NCBI GenBank assembly: GCA_021371855.1
Contig: JAJFVL010000007.1
Coordinates: 1 to 64,000, forward strand
Length of the DNA stretch: 64,000 nucleotides
From: Bacteroidales bacterium
Lineage (GTDB): Bacteria > Bacteroidota > Bacteroidia > Bacteroidales > VadinHA17
Direction of reading: 5' to 3'
How positions within the stretch are numbered: the first letter of the stretch is position 1; every line of letters begins with the position of its first letter. This document shows, piece after piece, positions 27,225-35,253 of the stretch. The translations under genes and the position numbers were made by a program. The notes below the pieces were generated by a model that had not been told where the DNA came from, searched no databases, and saw only the letters and a program-made list of their open reading frames with translations.

Positions 27225-27388
27225 TTAAATAATAATTAAACGAATAGCATATTTAATAAGCTTATAAATTGTTCGATACACGACTAATTTTAAATATAGA
27301 ATTTTTAAACGTCAGTTAGATTTCAAAAAGAAACATTATTGTACCCGGTGTTTCAAGTTATTATATCAGAAGTAATTGGCTATATTTA

Positions 27389-28684
27389 TTAAATTTTCAC
27401 CAACTTCTTAATAATATAATCACCTCTATAACTGCTTACTCTCAAAAAATATACCCCTGGATTTATTGCTGAAGTATCAAGATACAAATTAATTACCCCA
27501 TTTGCAGCTTTCTCTTCCTGATGAATTAATAATCTTCCATTTATATCACAAAGAACAACATCAATATTTCTTTGACCAAATACTTCTAAAGTTAGTTTTA
27601 TATTGTCAAAAAATGGATTTGCGCTCAAATAAACCAGCCGCATACCTGATTCGTTTTCGGGAGTAGATATTAATTTTGGTTTGACAGTTAATTCCTGATT
27701 ATCTGGTAAGGCATTGAATAGTATGAATTTACTTTTGTTATAGTATTCTGTTTTAATCTTTGCACTATTCGAGATCGAAATACTATCCCAATTGTCTGGC
27801 ACTTTAATTCTTATAGATAAAGATTGGTTGTAAATGGAGTCATCCATAAAATCATTAATCCGTATTTTAAAAACTGTATCGCTGCATAATTCACATTCAA
27901 TCTTCGCGTTTTTTGACTCATCAATGTATTTAATAACATTACTTACGGAACTACACCATATTTTATCATCAACTGTGTTAATGTAATCAAGATGTTCCGA
28001 AAATACTTCTGAATCTATTGGAGAATATCCAACATCGTTTATCCCATGAATCATTTCCACTAACCATAACTTATTCTTAATTGCATAATCGACCCATGAA
28101 TTTGCGGTGTGAGAGTTCACTTGTTCACCAAAACCCTGCATCTTAAGATCATATCTTTCCAATGCCTGTAGGGAATTGAATCCGGGACATGTTGTCCGCG
28201 CTGCTAAGTATATTTTTTCAACAATATGTCTTACAGAACTATCATATATTCCCCAGGGATAAGCCATTGTTAAACCGGAGTTCATGCCAAAATATTTTTG
28301 TAAGAATAATTTTGAATTTAACAATTCCTGATTTGCTTCTGCATTTCCGATTTTAACTAAATCAGGGTGAGAGACCGTGTGTGATCCGATTTCATAGTCC
28401 TTCGAAATATTGTTTAAGATTAAACTTCTGGTTAGGCTATCAACATTATTATTTATTATATAGAATGTTGCAGGTATTTTCCTTTCTTTCATAAGAGGAA
28501 GACCTACCGTAAATTGAGTAATATATCCATCATCAAATGTTAAACTGACAATGCCTTTTTTAAATTCATATATTGGAGCTATTTGATAAAAAAGATGAGA
28601 ATTATCAACAAATAACTTTTGAGCATTCAAACTGAGACCGGAACAAAACAATATCAGAATCAGAAAATACCTCACATTAATCAA
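27389..28684 (-). CDS. Secreted polysaccharide deacetylase with type IX secretion sorting domain
   Basis: 431 residues. Signal peptide about 1-21 (ending LSLNA-Q). The NodB-type deacetylase core has TFDDGY (D51, D52) and SHTVSH (H102, H106), the metal-site residues of carbohydrate esterase family 4. A beta-rich middle part follows. The last 80 residues (ANPFFDNIKLTLEVFG, VVLCDINGRLL, PGVYFLRVSSYRGDYIIKKL) are a T9SS type A sorting domain, so the enzyme is probably exported through the outer membrane and attached to A-LPS or released. It may N-deacetylate the surface polymer made by this locus. Presence of T9SS itself is inferred, since none of its components is in the window. Confidence 0.85.
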   Translation of the reverse strand: MINVRYFLILILFCSGLSLNAQKLFVDNSHLFYQIAPIYEFKKGIVSLTFDDGYITQFTVGLPLMKERKIPATFYIINNNVDSLTRSLILNNISKDYEIGSHTVSHPDLVKIGNAEANQELLNSKLFLQKYFGMNSGLTMAYPWGIYDSSVRHIVEKIYLAARTTCPGFNSLQALERYDLKMQGFGEQVNSHTANSWVDYAIKNKLWLVEMIHGINDVGYSPIDSEVFSEHLDYINTVDDKIWCSSVSNVIKYIDESKNAKIECELCSDTVFKIRINDFMDDSIYNQSLSIRIKVPDNWDSISISNSAKIKTEYYNKSKFILFNALPDNQELTVKPKLISTPENESGMRLVYLSANPFFDNIKLTLEVFGQRNIDVVLCDINGRLLIHQEEKAANGVINLYLDTSAINPGVYFLRVSSYRGDYIIKKLVKI

Positions 28685-28724
28685 ATGAGTTCAAAAATCA
28701 AAAGTTAAGATAAAAGATAAAAGT

Positions 28725-28860
28725 TTGAGGTTCAATGTTCAATGTTCAAAGTTCAAGGTTCGAGGTCCTGTCAAATTTTCAAAACTCAAAATCTTTTAAT
28801 CTTCATATATATCTGTCGTTAAACCCGGAACCCGGAACCTTCAACATGGAACTTTGAATA
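28725..28860. repeat. GTTCAAn heptamer array with inverted partner
   Basis: 28725-28767 is a run of GTTCAAT/GTTCAAA/GTTCAAG/GTTCGAG heptamers. The inverted type (CCCGGAACCCGGAACCTTC, then ACTTTGAAT) is at 28830-28858. Such arrays fill many intergenic regions of this genome type. No ORF is supported in the 188 bases here. Confidence 0.7.
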
Positions 28861-28872
28861 TAGAGCTTTCTT

Positions 28873-29691
28873 TCAAAGTTTCCTTGCTACAACATAAATA
28901 TACCGAAGTACAAATGATGGCATCATTTTAATTATTCCGACCATAAATAACAGCAGATAGGAATATTTAGGAAAACTTAATGACCTATTTATTTTAAATC
29001 GGGTTATAATAAAATTCCAACCATAATTTATTCCTGACCTCCTTTTATAGAAACTTTCATCTTTTCTGAATTTCAGAAGATATTCAGGAATATTTGCAAA
29101 TTTAAAACCTTTCTTTAATGCTCTCCCCCATAATACATTATCCTCCATTAAAATCGTATCGGTCGGGTATAAACCAGCTGTTTCAATCAGATTTCTACGA
29201 TACATTACCGACGGATGTGCAAATGGAGTTCTTGTATAATATAATTTTCTCAGAGCCTCATGCTTAACCGGCAATTTGCGGTCAGAAAGATGTTTCCCGG
29301 ATACATCAATCTCCTGATACCAGCATCCCACACATGAAATATCAGTATTATTCAATAAAGAATTCCTTTGTTTTTCAAATCGTTCAGGTGATGAAATATC
29401 ATCAGCATCCATTCTTGCAATAAGTTTATATTCCGGGTTTTTCAGCACAACTTTTAAAAGATAATTAAGTGCATTTGCCAATCCACCATTCTTTTCCAAT
29501 CTGAAAAGTCGGATCCTGTAATCATTCAGTGAAGAAATGTAGGCATCAATATCCTGAGAAACAGGTCCGTCAAAAGCAATGTAATAATGAAACTGTGAAA
29601 ATGTCTGATTTAGAATGCTTTGAACAGATTCTTTTAAGAACTTCAGTTTGTCATTCTGATATACAGACATTATTACAGCCAGATCAGTCAT
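28873..29691 (-). CDS. Glycosyltransferase family 2
   Basis: 272 residues, GT-A fold. Visible are LAVIMSVYQNDKLKFLKESV, QSILNQTFSQFHYYIAFDGP, EKNGGLANALNYLL and LIARMDADDISSPERFEKQ (the DxD is DAD). FAHPSVMYRRNLI and LMEDNVLWGRALK form the acceptor side. It is a typical WfgS/EpsE-type beta-glycosyltransferase of polysaccharide clusters. The GT2 gene stands between two repeat blocks, so it may be an acquired cassette. Confidence 0.85.
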   Translation of the reverse strand: MTDLAVIMSVYQNDKLKFLKESVQSILNQTFSQFHYYIAFDGPVSQDIDAYISSLNDYRIRLFRLEKNGGLANALNYLLKVVLKNPEYKLIARMDADDISSPERFEKQRNSLLNNTDISCVGCWYQEIDVSGKHLSDRKLPVKHEALRKLYYTRTPFAHPSVMYRRNLIETAGLYPTDTILMEDNVLWGRALKKGFKFANIPEYLLKFRKDESFYKRRSGINYGWNFIITRFKINRSLSFPKYSYLLLFMVGIIKMMPSFVLRYIYVVARKL

Positions 29692-29698
29692 AAGTCAA

Positions 29699-29805
29699 GA
29701 CAAAAGACAAAAGACAAAAGACAAAAGACAAAAGAAAAAAGAAAAAAGGATAAAGACAAAAGAAAAAAAAAGATAAAAGATAAAAGGAAAAAGTATAAGA
29801 AAAGA
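29699..29805. repeat. GACAAAA heptamer tandem repeat
   Basis: Five exact copies of the heptamer GACAAAA (29699-29733) pass into degenerate GAAAAAA and GATAAAA units up to about 29805. The same family, inverted, occurs at about 41330-41376 (CTTTTGCCTTTAATCTTTTA). It is a simple-sequence array between transcription units; no gene is seen in it. Confidence 0.8.
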
Positions 29806-29832
29806 GACTCTTTGGCTTTGAAATGCTACTTA

Positions 29833-30327
29833 CTACTGACTTGTTATTTTGTCACGATTATGAGTTTCAATCCAACCTCTGTTCATAATAAAATGCCGGC
29901 AATCTTCAACATTCTCATCTAACTGAGATGTCAACTTAAAGATATCAGGGACAAGGTCACGAATAGCCTCAGGAATATATTCATGTGCAATTTGGTTTCT
30001 CAGATCACGAATTTCAATCATTTGATCAGCAGATCGAATTATCAGCATTTTCTCGCATCTATTCATCATGTCAATGAAGGGAGCAAAGGGCTCATGCAAT
30101 AGTATCAACACAGTACGAATAACTTTTTGTGTGAAAATATCCGATGTACGGTTAAACTTTGAAGTTAATGAATCGAATGACTCCATCTCTTCAAATGTAT
30201 AACTCTCTTTTGTTCCAATCAATTGGCATTTAATGATCGAAAGATGAAGGGTTTCAGTTGCTGATTCCAACAATGCCCATTCCGAACGAAGAAGGTCAAT
30301 GATTGTATGATCTCTATCGGTTATCAT
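29833..30327 (-). CDS. HEPN-domain toxin (HepT-like) of a HEPN/MNT module
   Basis: 164 residues, mostly helical. R110-NQIA-H115-E-Y117 matches the Rx4HxY motif of HepT-type HEPN proteins, in which R and H form the RNase active site and the tyrosine is AMPylated by the partner nucleotidyltransferase. The start overlaps the stop of the MNT gene (ATGA at 30324-30327), and the antitoxin gene comes first in the operon, as is common for this pair. The protein is a little longer than typical HepT (about 135-145). RNase activity is inferred from the motif. Confidence 0.8.
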   Translation of the reverse strand: MITDRDHTIIDLLRSEWALLESATETLHLSIIKCQLIGTKESYTFEEMESFDSLTSKFNRTSDIFTQKVIRTVLILLHEPFAPFIDMMNRCEKMLIIRSADQMIEIRDLRNQIAHEYIPEAIRDLVPDIFKLTSQLDENVEDCRHFIMNRGWIETHNRDKITSQ

Positions 30328-30611
30328 AGTTGAATGCTGCTTAGGTCAATCAACTTCCGGAAAGATGATTCGTCTGAATATGTAAAGTTCACCATATCAA
30401 TCTTTCTCCATCCGTATTTTTTTATAAACTCCATCCTAATCTTCCTGAATTTGCTTTTTTCAGCAAGTTCTTTTGTGAGTATCATCAGATCAATATCGCC
30501 TCCACGAGCGTTGTCATCAACCCTGGAACCGAATAAATAGATAGTGGATCCCGGAATTTTTTCCTGAATTAACTGTTTCAGATAATTTGCCATTTCAGGA
30601 TCTAACCTCAT
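30324..30611 (-). CDS. Minimal nucleotidyltransferase (MNT) antitoxin, MntA-like
   Basis: 95 residues. The DNA polymerase beta-type motif is FGSR (27-30) followed by GGDIDL (D39, D41). A third carboxylate candidate is D72 in WRKIDMV. This is the stand-alone MNT protein that transfers AMP to the HEPN partner and silences it. The spacing between GS and DxD is nine residues, one short of the usual ten. It is coupled to the HEPN gene by a 4-base overlap. The pair forms a small independent operon inside the polysaccharide locus. Confidence 0.85.
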   Translation of the reverse strand: MRLDPEMANYLKQLIQEKIPGSTIYLFGSRVDDNARGGDIDLMILTKELAEKSKFRKIRMEFIKKYGWRKIDMVNFTYSDESSFRKLIDLSSIQL

Positions 30612-30705
30612 TACTCAATTTTTATATTGCAAGTTAAGAATTTTTATTAGTCTGAATTTAAGAATTTTCACAATCCTGAGATGAGAAGAGTAAGAGGTTC
30701 AGGGT

Positions 30706-31749
30706 TCAAGCAGACATGTATAATTCATAATACTTTTTAGCCATAAGCTGATCGGTATAATTATTCAGATATCTGGTATATGCCAATTCAATTTTATCAT
30801 TCCCCCTTTCCATTGAAACCTTCATCGCCTCAGACAAAGAGTTGGTGTCATTTACCCTGTAAAATGTAACTTCATCAGAATTAAACAATTCTCTAAACAC
30901 ATCGATGTCAGAGCAGATAACAGGAACTTTCTGCTGAACAGCTTCAACCAGAGTAAGACAAAAGCCTTCAGACCTGGAAGGCACAATAATAAAATCGAAA
31001 TATTTGAAATATTTTACAGCATTGCTTTTGAAACCACAAAACATACATCGGTCTGAAATATCCAATCTTTTTGCGAGACGCTGAAGAGTATCAAGTTCTT
31101 TCCCGGTGCCAAAAATCAGCAACGCAAATTCTTTCTCTTTCGCCAAAAAATTCAAAACATGATCTATCCCTTTCCTTTTTGTCAGGATTCCGGCAGCTCC
31201 AATCACCTTAAAGCCTTTCAGATGAAAGTTCTCAATTTCATTAATAATGTCAGATTCGTACATCGAAAGGTTTTCTGTCCCTGTAATTCCATTATGAATT
31301 ACTTCCAACTTTGATACAGGAAACCATTTTGAATAATAATCTTTCATTACATTTGAGACACACACTAACTTATCAGCCCGTCTCCATAAGACTAACCAAA
31401 GATTTCCAAACATCCACGAAATAAGCTTGTTGTAAGTAAATGACAGATCTTCAAAAACAAAATTATGAATGGTCGAAATATGATATCTTATCTTTTTTCT
31501 GTTAATAAATGCAAATAAGTCAGGACGAATTCCATTTGTATGTATGATATCATAATCTTCAAAACAAAAATGCTTTCTATCCAGTCGCTCAACCGGCACC
31601 ATCATTTTTATCTGATCATCAATGGTTTTGTCAAGATAAAATATCTTTATCTGAAGTTCTTCTGTTTTGCAAAGATAGTTAATCAGCGTCTGAATAACCT
31701 TTACAGGTCCAAGTTCTTCGAGCCGGGGAATTATTATTGCAACTCTCAT
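30706..31749 (-). CDS. Glycosyltransferase family 4
   Basis: 347 residues, GT-B. MRVAIIIPRLEELGPVKVIQ opens the acceptor domain (GPVKVI is the glycine-rich loop), DIIHTNGIRPDLFAF follows, then the C-terminal KVIGAAGILTKRKGIDHVLN, LLIFGTGKELDTLQRLA and the donor motif FDFIIVPSRSEGFCLTLVEA. The E-G-F-C-L-T-L-V-E motif is complete, so it is likely active. It probably adds a hexose to the lipid-linked glycan. Around 30612-30705 there is only repeat-like sequence. Confidence 0.85.
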   Translation of the reverse strand: MRVAIIIPRLEELGPVKVIQTLINYLCKTEELQIKIFYLDKTIDDQIKMMVPVERLDRKHFCFEDYDIIHTNGIRPDLFAFINRKKIRYHISTIHNFVFEDLSFTYNKLISWMFGNLWLVLWRRADKLVCVSNVMKDYYSKWFPVSKLEVIHNGITGTENLSMYESDIINEIENFHLKGFKVIGAAGILTKRKGIDHVLNFLAKEKEFALLIFGTGKELDTLQRLAKRLDISDRCMFCGFKSNAVKYFKYFDFIIVPSRSEGFCLTLVEAVQQKVPVICSDIDVFRELFNSDEVTFYRVNDTNSLSEAMKVSMERGNDKIELAYTRYLNNYTDQLMAKKYYELYMSA

Positions 31750-31868
31750 ATTACGTTCTGCGTTTTGCGTTCAATTTAGATGTATTTTGAACCTTTTAAC
31801 TGAGAAGTTTTTAAGTGCTGCTAAGACTTGATATTTTTCGGCTTATTTTGTCAGTACTTTCGAGAAGG

Positions 31869-33086
31869 TCAATCCTCACTCTTCTTTAACACGGAACTCG
31901 GAACTCTGTTACTTCCGGTATAAATTAAATGAAATAATACCGGATAAATAAAGAGCATCAGAATAACATCTAAGCGATTTAAAAAGTTAGCAAAGATCAA
32001 CAAAGAAACAGCTGTTGATAAAATACAAAATGTTGTTACACTAAATATGGTCCATCTTCTGATTATGGCAAGACATAAAAGAATAAATGCAAACAGGAAA
32101 ACTACCATAGAAATCATTCCACCCCATCCAATCGTATGGAAACTAACCATTAAAAAACTTCCTGCAATTAATTCTGGTGTTATCAGTGAACAAACCGGTG
32201 GTGATAAGTGAAGCGGTTTTTCGAGTCTCATCGTAAAACTTTCCGGTAAAAGGCTGTAAAAGAAAAAATTTTCATACTCTCTCTTATTGAAGAAGCCATC
32301 ACCATTGTCGATATTTTTCTGAAGATTAGCTAAAGGGGAAGCTATATATAAATATGTCATATAATGGTTATGACTTATGCCTAAATTTTTAAAAGTTTCA
32401 CTTGCTCCCAGATCATTCAAAACAAAGGATTTAATAAGATTGCTTCTTGTGTTTCCATATAAGCCGAAACAGTATGAAAGTAAGGGGATACAGATAATAC
32501 CTGCTAATATGATGAGCAATATTATTTTGCGATTATATATCAAAAAAAGAAAAGATGAAGAAACAAGTATCCATACAATTGTTGATCGCCTGAAAAGAGG
32601 AATCTGAATTACTAAAATTATTAAAAAATAGATCAGGTATCTTCTTTTCCTGTTCTCCAGAAAAGATTGAAAAAACCACACGGAGAAAAAAATACTAAGA
32701 GTATTGAAAAGTACATCAATAACAGGTATTCCAAATTGTCTGTAATCATTTGAGCGGTCAAGTATTGGTAAATATCCCATCAGAATAACATCCAGGAAAC
32801 CCAAAATAATTATCAGCCAAAAAATAATATCATTTATAAAGAAGGAATAAGAAGAGTTGTACCTTAAAAATATATTAACTTTCTTTTGCAAAAAGTAACC
32901 GGCCAATATGAACAGTAAAAACGATGATACAAAATAAATAATAAGCTCTGCAGATAATGCCGGAAAAAGATCACTCCAGCCCCATAAATAAAGGAATACC
33001 GCAAATGAAAATGCAAAACAATACAGAAAAAACGGATTTACAATAAATGCCAGGTTAAATTTGTTTTTAAACAGTTTCAGCATCAA
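31869..33086 (-). CDS. Wzy-type oligosaccharide repeat-unit polymerase
   Basis: 405 residues with about twelve hydrophobic segments and one large periplasmic loop (residues about 200-300, with SHNHYMTYLYIASPLANLQ). This layout and the low similarity elsewhere are those of the oligosaccharide repeat-unit polymerase family. It overlaps the downstream end of the CgeB-like gene by 20 bases. It is the fourth polymerase- or ligase-type protein in the locus. The family assignment rests on topology and position more than on motifs. Confidence 0.65.
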   Translation of the reverse strand: MMLKLFKNKFNLAFIVNPFFLYCFAFSFAVFLYLWGWSDLFPALSAELIIYFVSSFLLFILAGYFLQKKVNIFLRYNSSYSFFINDIIFWLIIILGFLDVILMGYLPILDRSNDYRQFGIPVIDVLFNTLSIFFSVWFFQSFLENRKRRYLIYFLIILVIQIPLFRRSTIVWILVSSSFLFLIYNRKIILLIILAGIICIPLLSYCFGLYGNTRSNLIKSFVLNDLGASETFKNLGISHNHYMTYLYIASPLANLQKNIDNGDGFFNKREYENFFFYSLLPESFTMRLEKPLHLSPPVCSLITPELIAGSFLMVSFHTIGWGGMISMVVFLFAFILLCLAIIRRWTIFSVTTFCILSTAVSLLIFANFLNRLDVILMLFIYPVLFHLIYTGSNRVPSSVLKKSED

Positions 33087-34134
33087 TTACCGATTTTAAC
33101 CAATTTGATAATTCAAGTTCCGCAAAATATTTATCGACAGGAAATATAAATTTTTCTTTGATCCATTTGCTATCAATTTCCGGATTTTGTCCATTTAACA
33201 AATGAATCTGCTCTGAATTGAAAAAAACTTCTTTTTTAATATTTGAATTAGTCGAAATCACTTTTTTGCCGTTGGCCAGAGCATCGATCAATCGGTGAGA
33301 ATATCCGGTCTGACCCTGAAACGGGAGATCAAGGATGACATTGGAGTTTTGAAAAATGTTTTGTATCTCCTCAAATCTCTGCGATACAAACATAATATAT
33401 TCTTTTTTCAGCAATCCTTCAATAGCCTCATAATTAAGAATATAGTCAAGCACCCAATTGCTGTTAATTTTGGTCGTTTTCAGAATGTAATAGATAAAAT
33501 AATTATGAAGTAATATTTTATACGCCGGCCAGAGTTTTATGTAATATTTTAAACCGGAACTTTTTGCATGATTTAATATTTTCTCAACCGCTGAAAATCT
33601 GAATGAATTAAACTTCCCGGCAAAAAACAAATCATATTCTTTTTCCTGATTTCTGTTCTGGGAGCTCCTGATAAAGAAATTAGGCTGATATTTAATCTGA
33701 TATTTTTCAGCATCTGCAGAATCGAATGTACTTACCTTATTAAAGTATTTAAACTCCTTTGCCCAGTTGTACATTGAGAATGCATCCCATAAGTAAAGCA
33801 CTGAAAATAATCCCGGATTTTTGTTTTTTAGTTTTTTAAAAAGATATGGACATATAATATTACCGTTGATCGAAAAAAGGATGTCAAATCTTAAGTTACC
33901 GACTTTTTTGAGCTCTTTCTTTATATACCTTTCATGGGGGAAGAAGAGCAGAAAGTATAACCTTCTGAGAAATCTGAATTTTGAATTAGCACCATGATAA
34001 TCGAAAGTCAGAGTTTTATTTTCAATCCAGACAACTTCATATCCTGATTCTTCAAGAACCGACTTAATTTTTTTTTCAACACCATAAAAAACAGGTGTTA
34101 TAAGAAGAAGCCTTGAAGATATGATTTTTTCCAA
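33067..34134 (-). CDS. CgeB-like glycosyltransferase (GT-B), copy 2
   Basis: 355 residues with the same layout as the protein at 22919: LLLITPVFYGVEKKIKSVLE, SVLYLWDAFSMYNWAKEFKY, YDLFFAGKFNSFRFSAVEKI and GYSHRLIDALANGKKVISTN. It has the short acceptor half and the CgeB-type C-terminal domain. The two copies sit at opposite ends of the second assembly module, which suggests an old duplication with different acceptor use. Donor sugar unknown; the nearby fucose genes make a fucosyl donor possible. Confidence 0.6.
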   Translation of the reverse strand: MEKIISSRLLLITPVFYGVEKKIKSVLEESGYEVVWIENKTLTFDYHGANSKFRFLRRLYFLLFFPHERYIKKELKKVGNLRFDILFSINGNIICPYLFKKLKNKNPGLFSVLYLWDAFSMYNWAKEFKYFNKVSTFDSADAEKYQIKYQPNFFIRSSQNRNQEKEYDLFFAGKFNSFRFSAVEKILNHAKSSGLKYYIKLWPAYKILLHNYFIYYILKTTKINSNWVLDYILNYEAIEGLLKKEYIMFVSQRFEEIQNIFQNSNVILDLPFQGQTGYSHRLIDALANGKKVISTNSNIKKEVFFNSEQIHLLNGQNPEIDSKWIKEKFIFPVDKYFAELELSNWLKSVIDAETV

Positions 34135-34177
34135 AGTTCCAGGTTCCGGGATTCAGGTTTAAAATTAAGGACTGCTG

Positions 34178-35221
34178 TTATTCACAACGCCTTTTGGCTT
34201 TATCAAAATCTGAAGCAACCATTATCTTAATCAACTCTTTAAATGTTGTTTTTGGCTGCCACCCAAGCTTTTCTTTTGCTTTTGCCGGATTCCCGATAAG
34301 AAGTTCCACTTCTGTCGGCCTGAAATACCGTGGATCAATACCCACAACTTCTTTTCCATTTGATTTCAATATTCCAACTTCATTATGCCCTGTCCCTTCC
34401 CATATAATTTCTTCACCCAACACTTTGAATGTTTCTTCAACAAATTCACGGATAGTGTGCGTTTCGTTAGTTGCCAGAACAAAATCATCAGGTTTATCAG
34501 CCTGCAGAATGCGCCACATTCCTTCCACATACTCAGGCGCATATCCCCAGTCCCGTTTTGAATCAAGATTTCCCAGTAATAGTTTTTCCTGCTGCCCGAG
34601 AATGATTTTTGAAGCAGCAACGGTTATTTTACGGGTGACAAAAGTTTTTCCTCTCCTTTCGCTTTCATGATTAAAAAGAATTCCATTGCTGGCAAATACG
34701 TTATAAGCTTCCCTGTAATTTATTACAATCCAGTAAGCATACAATTTAGCTGCAGCATAAGGACTTCTGGGATAGAAAGGTGTTTTCTCGGTTTGTGGAA
34801 TCTCCTGAACTTTACCATACAATTCTGATGTTGAAGCCTGGTAAAAGCGTGTGTTCAGACCCGTTTCCTTTATTGCATCAAGAAAGCGGAGTGTTCCGAC
34901 TCCGTCGACCTCGGCAGTATATTCAGGAACCTCAAATGAAACCTGAACATGCGATTGCGCTCCAAGATTATATATTTCATTGGGCTGAATCTTTTCGACT
35001 AATCTGTTAAGATTACTTGAGTCGGTTAAGTCACCGTAATGCAGAAAAAACCTTTTATTCAGGAATTCAGGATTATTATAGATATGATCTATCCTGAAAG
35101 TATTAAATGAACTTGATCTCCTGATTATACCGTGCACTTCATATCCTTTGTCAAGCAGAAGTTCAGTCAGATATGAGCCATCCTGACCGGTAATTCCTGA
35201 TATCAAAGCGACCTTCCCCAT
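34178..35221 (-). CDS. gmd: GDP-mannose 4,6-dehydratase
   Basis: 347 residues, canonical. It starts [20 protein letters not shown] and has [48 protein letters not shown], the catalytic T-S-E-Y region ([20 protein letters not shown]) and [17 protein letters not shown]. It converts GDP-mannose to GDP-4-keto-6-deoxymannose, the first step of GDP-L-fucose synthesis. The fucose synthase is at 38121, with Fkp between them. It has the usual length of the family. Confidence 0.95.
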   Translation of the reverse strand: MGKVALISGITGQDGSYLTELLLDKGYEVHGIIRRSSSFNTFRIDHIYNNPEFLNKRFFLHYGDLTDSSNLNRLVEKIQPNEIYNLGAQSHVQVSFEVPEYTAEVDGVGTLRFLDAIKETGLNTRFYQASTSELYGKVQEIPQTEKTPFYPRSPYAAAKLYAYWIVINYREAYNVFASNGILFNHESERRGKTFVTRKITVAASKIILGQQEKLLLGNLDSKRDWGYAPEYVEGMWRILQADKPDDFVLATNETHTIREFVEETFKVLGEEIIWEGTGHNEVGILKSNGKEVVGIDPRYFRPTEVELLIGNPAKAKEKLGWQPKTTFKELIKIMVASDFDKAKRRCE

Positions 35222-35253
35222 ATTTTCTTTATTTTATGAACCTATTTAAATCT

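Noticed and set aside
29699..29805. CRISPR-like array
   Set aside because: The repeat unit is seven bases, without spacers and with no cas genes in the window.
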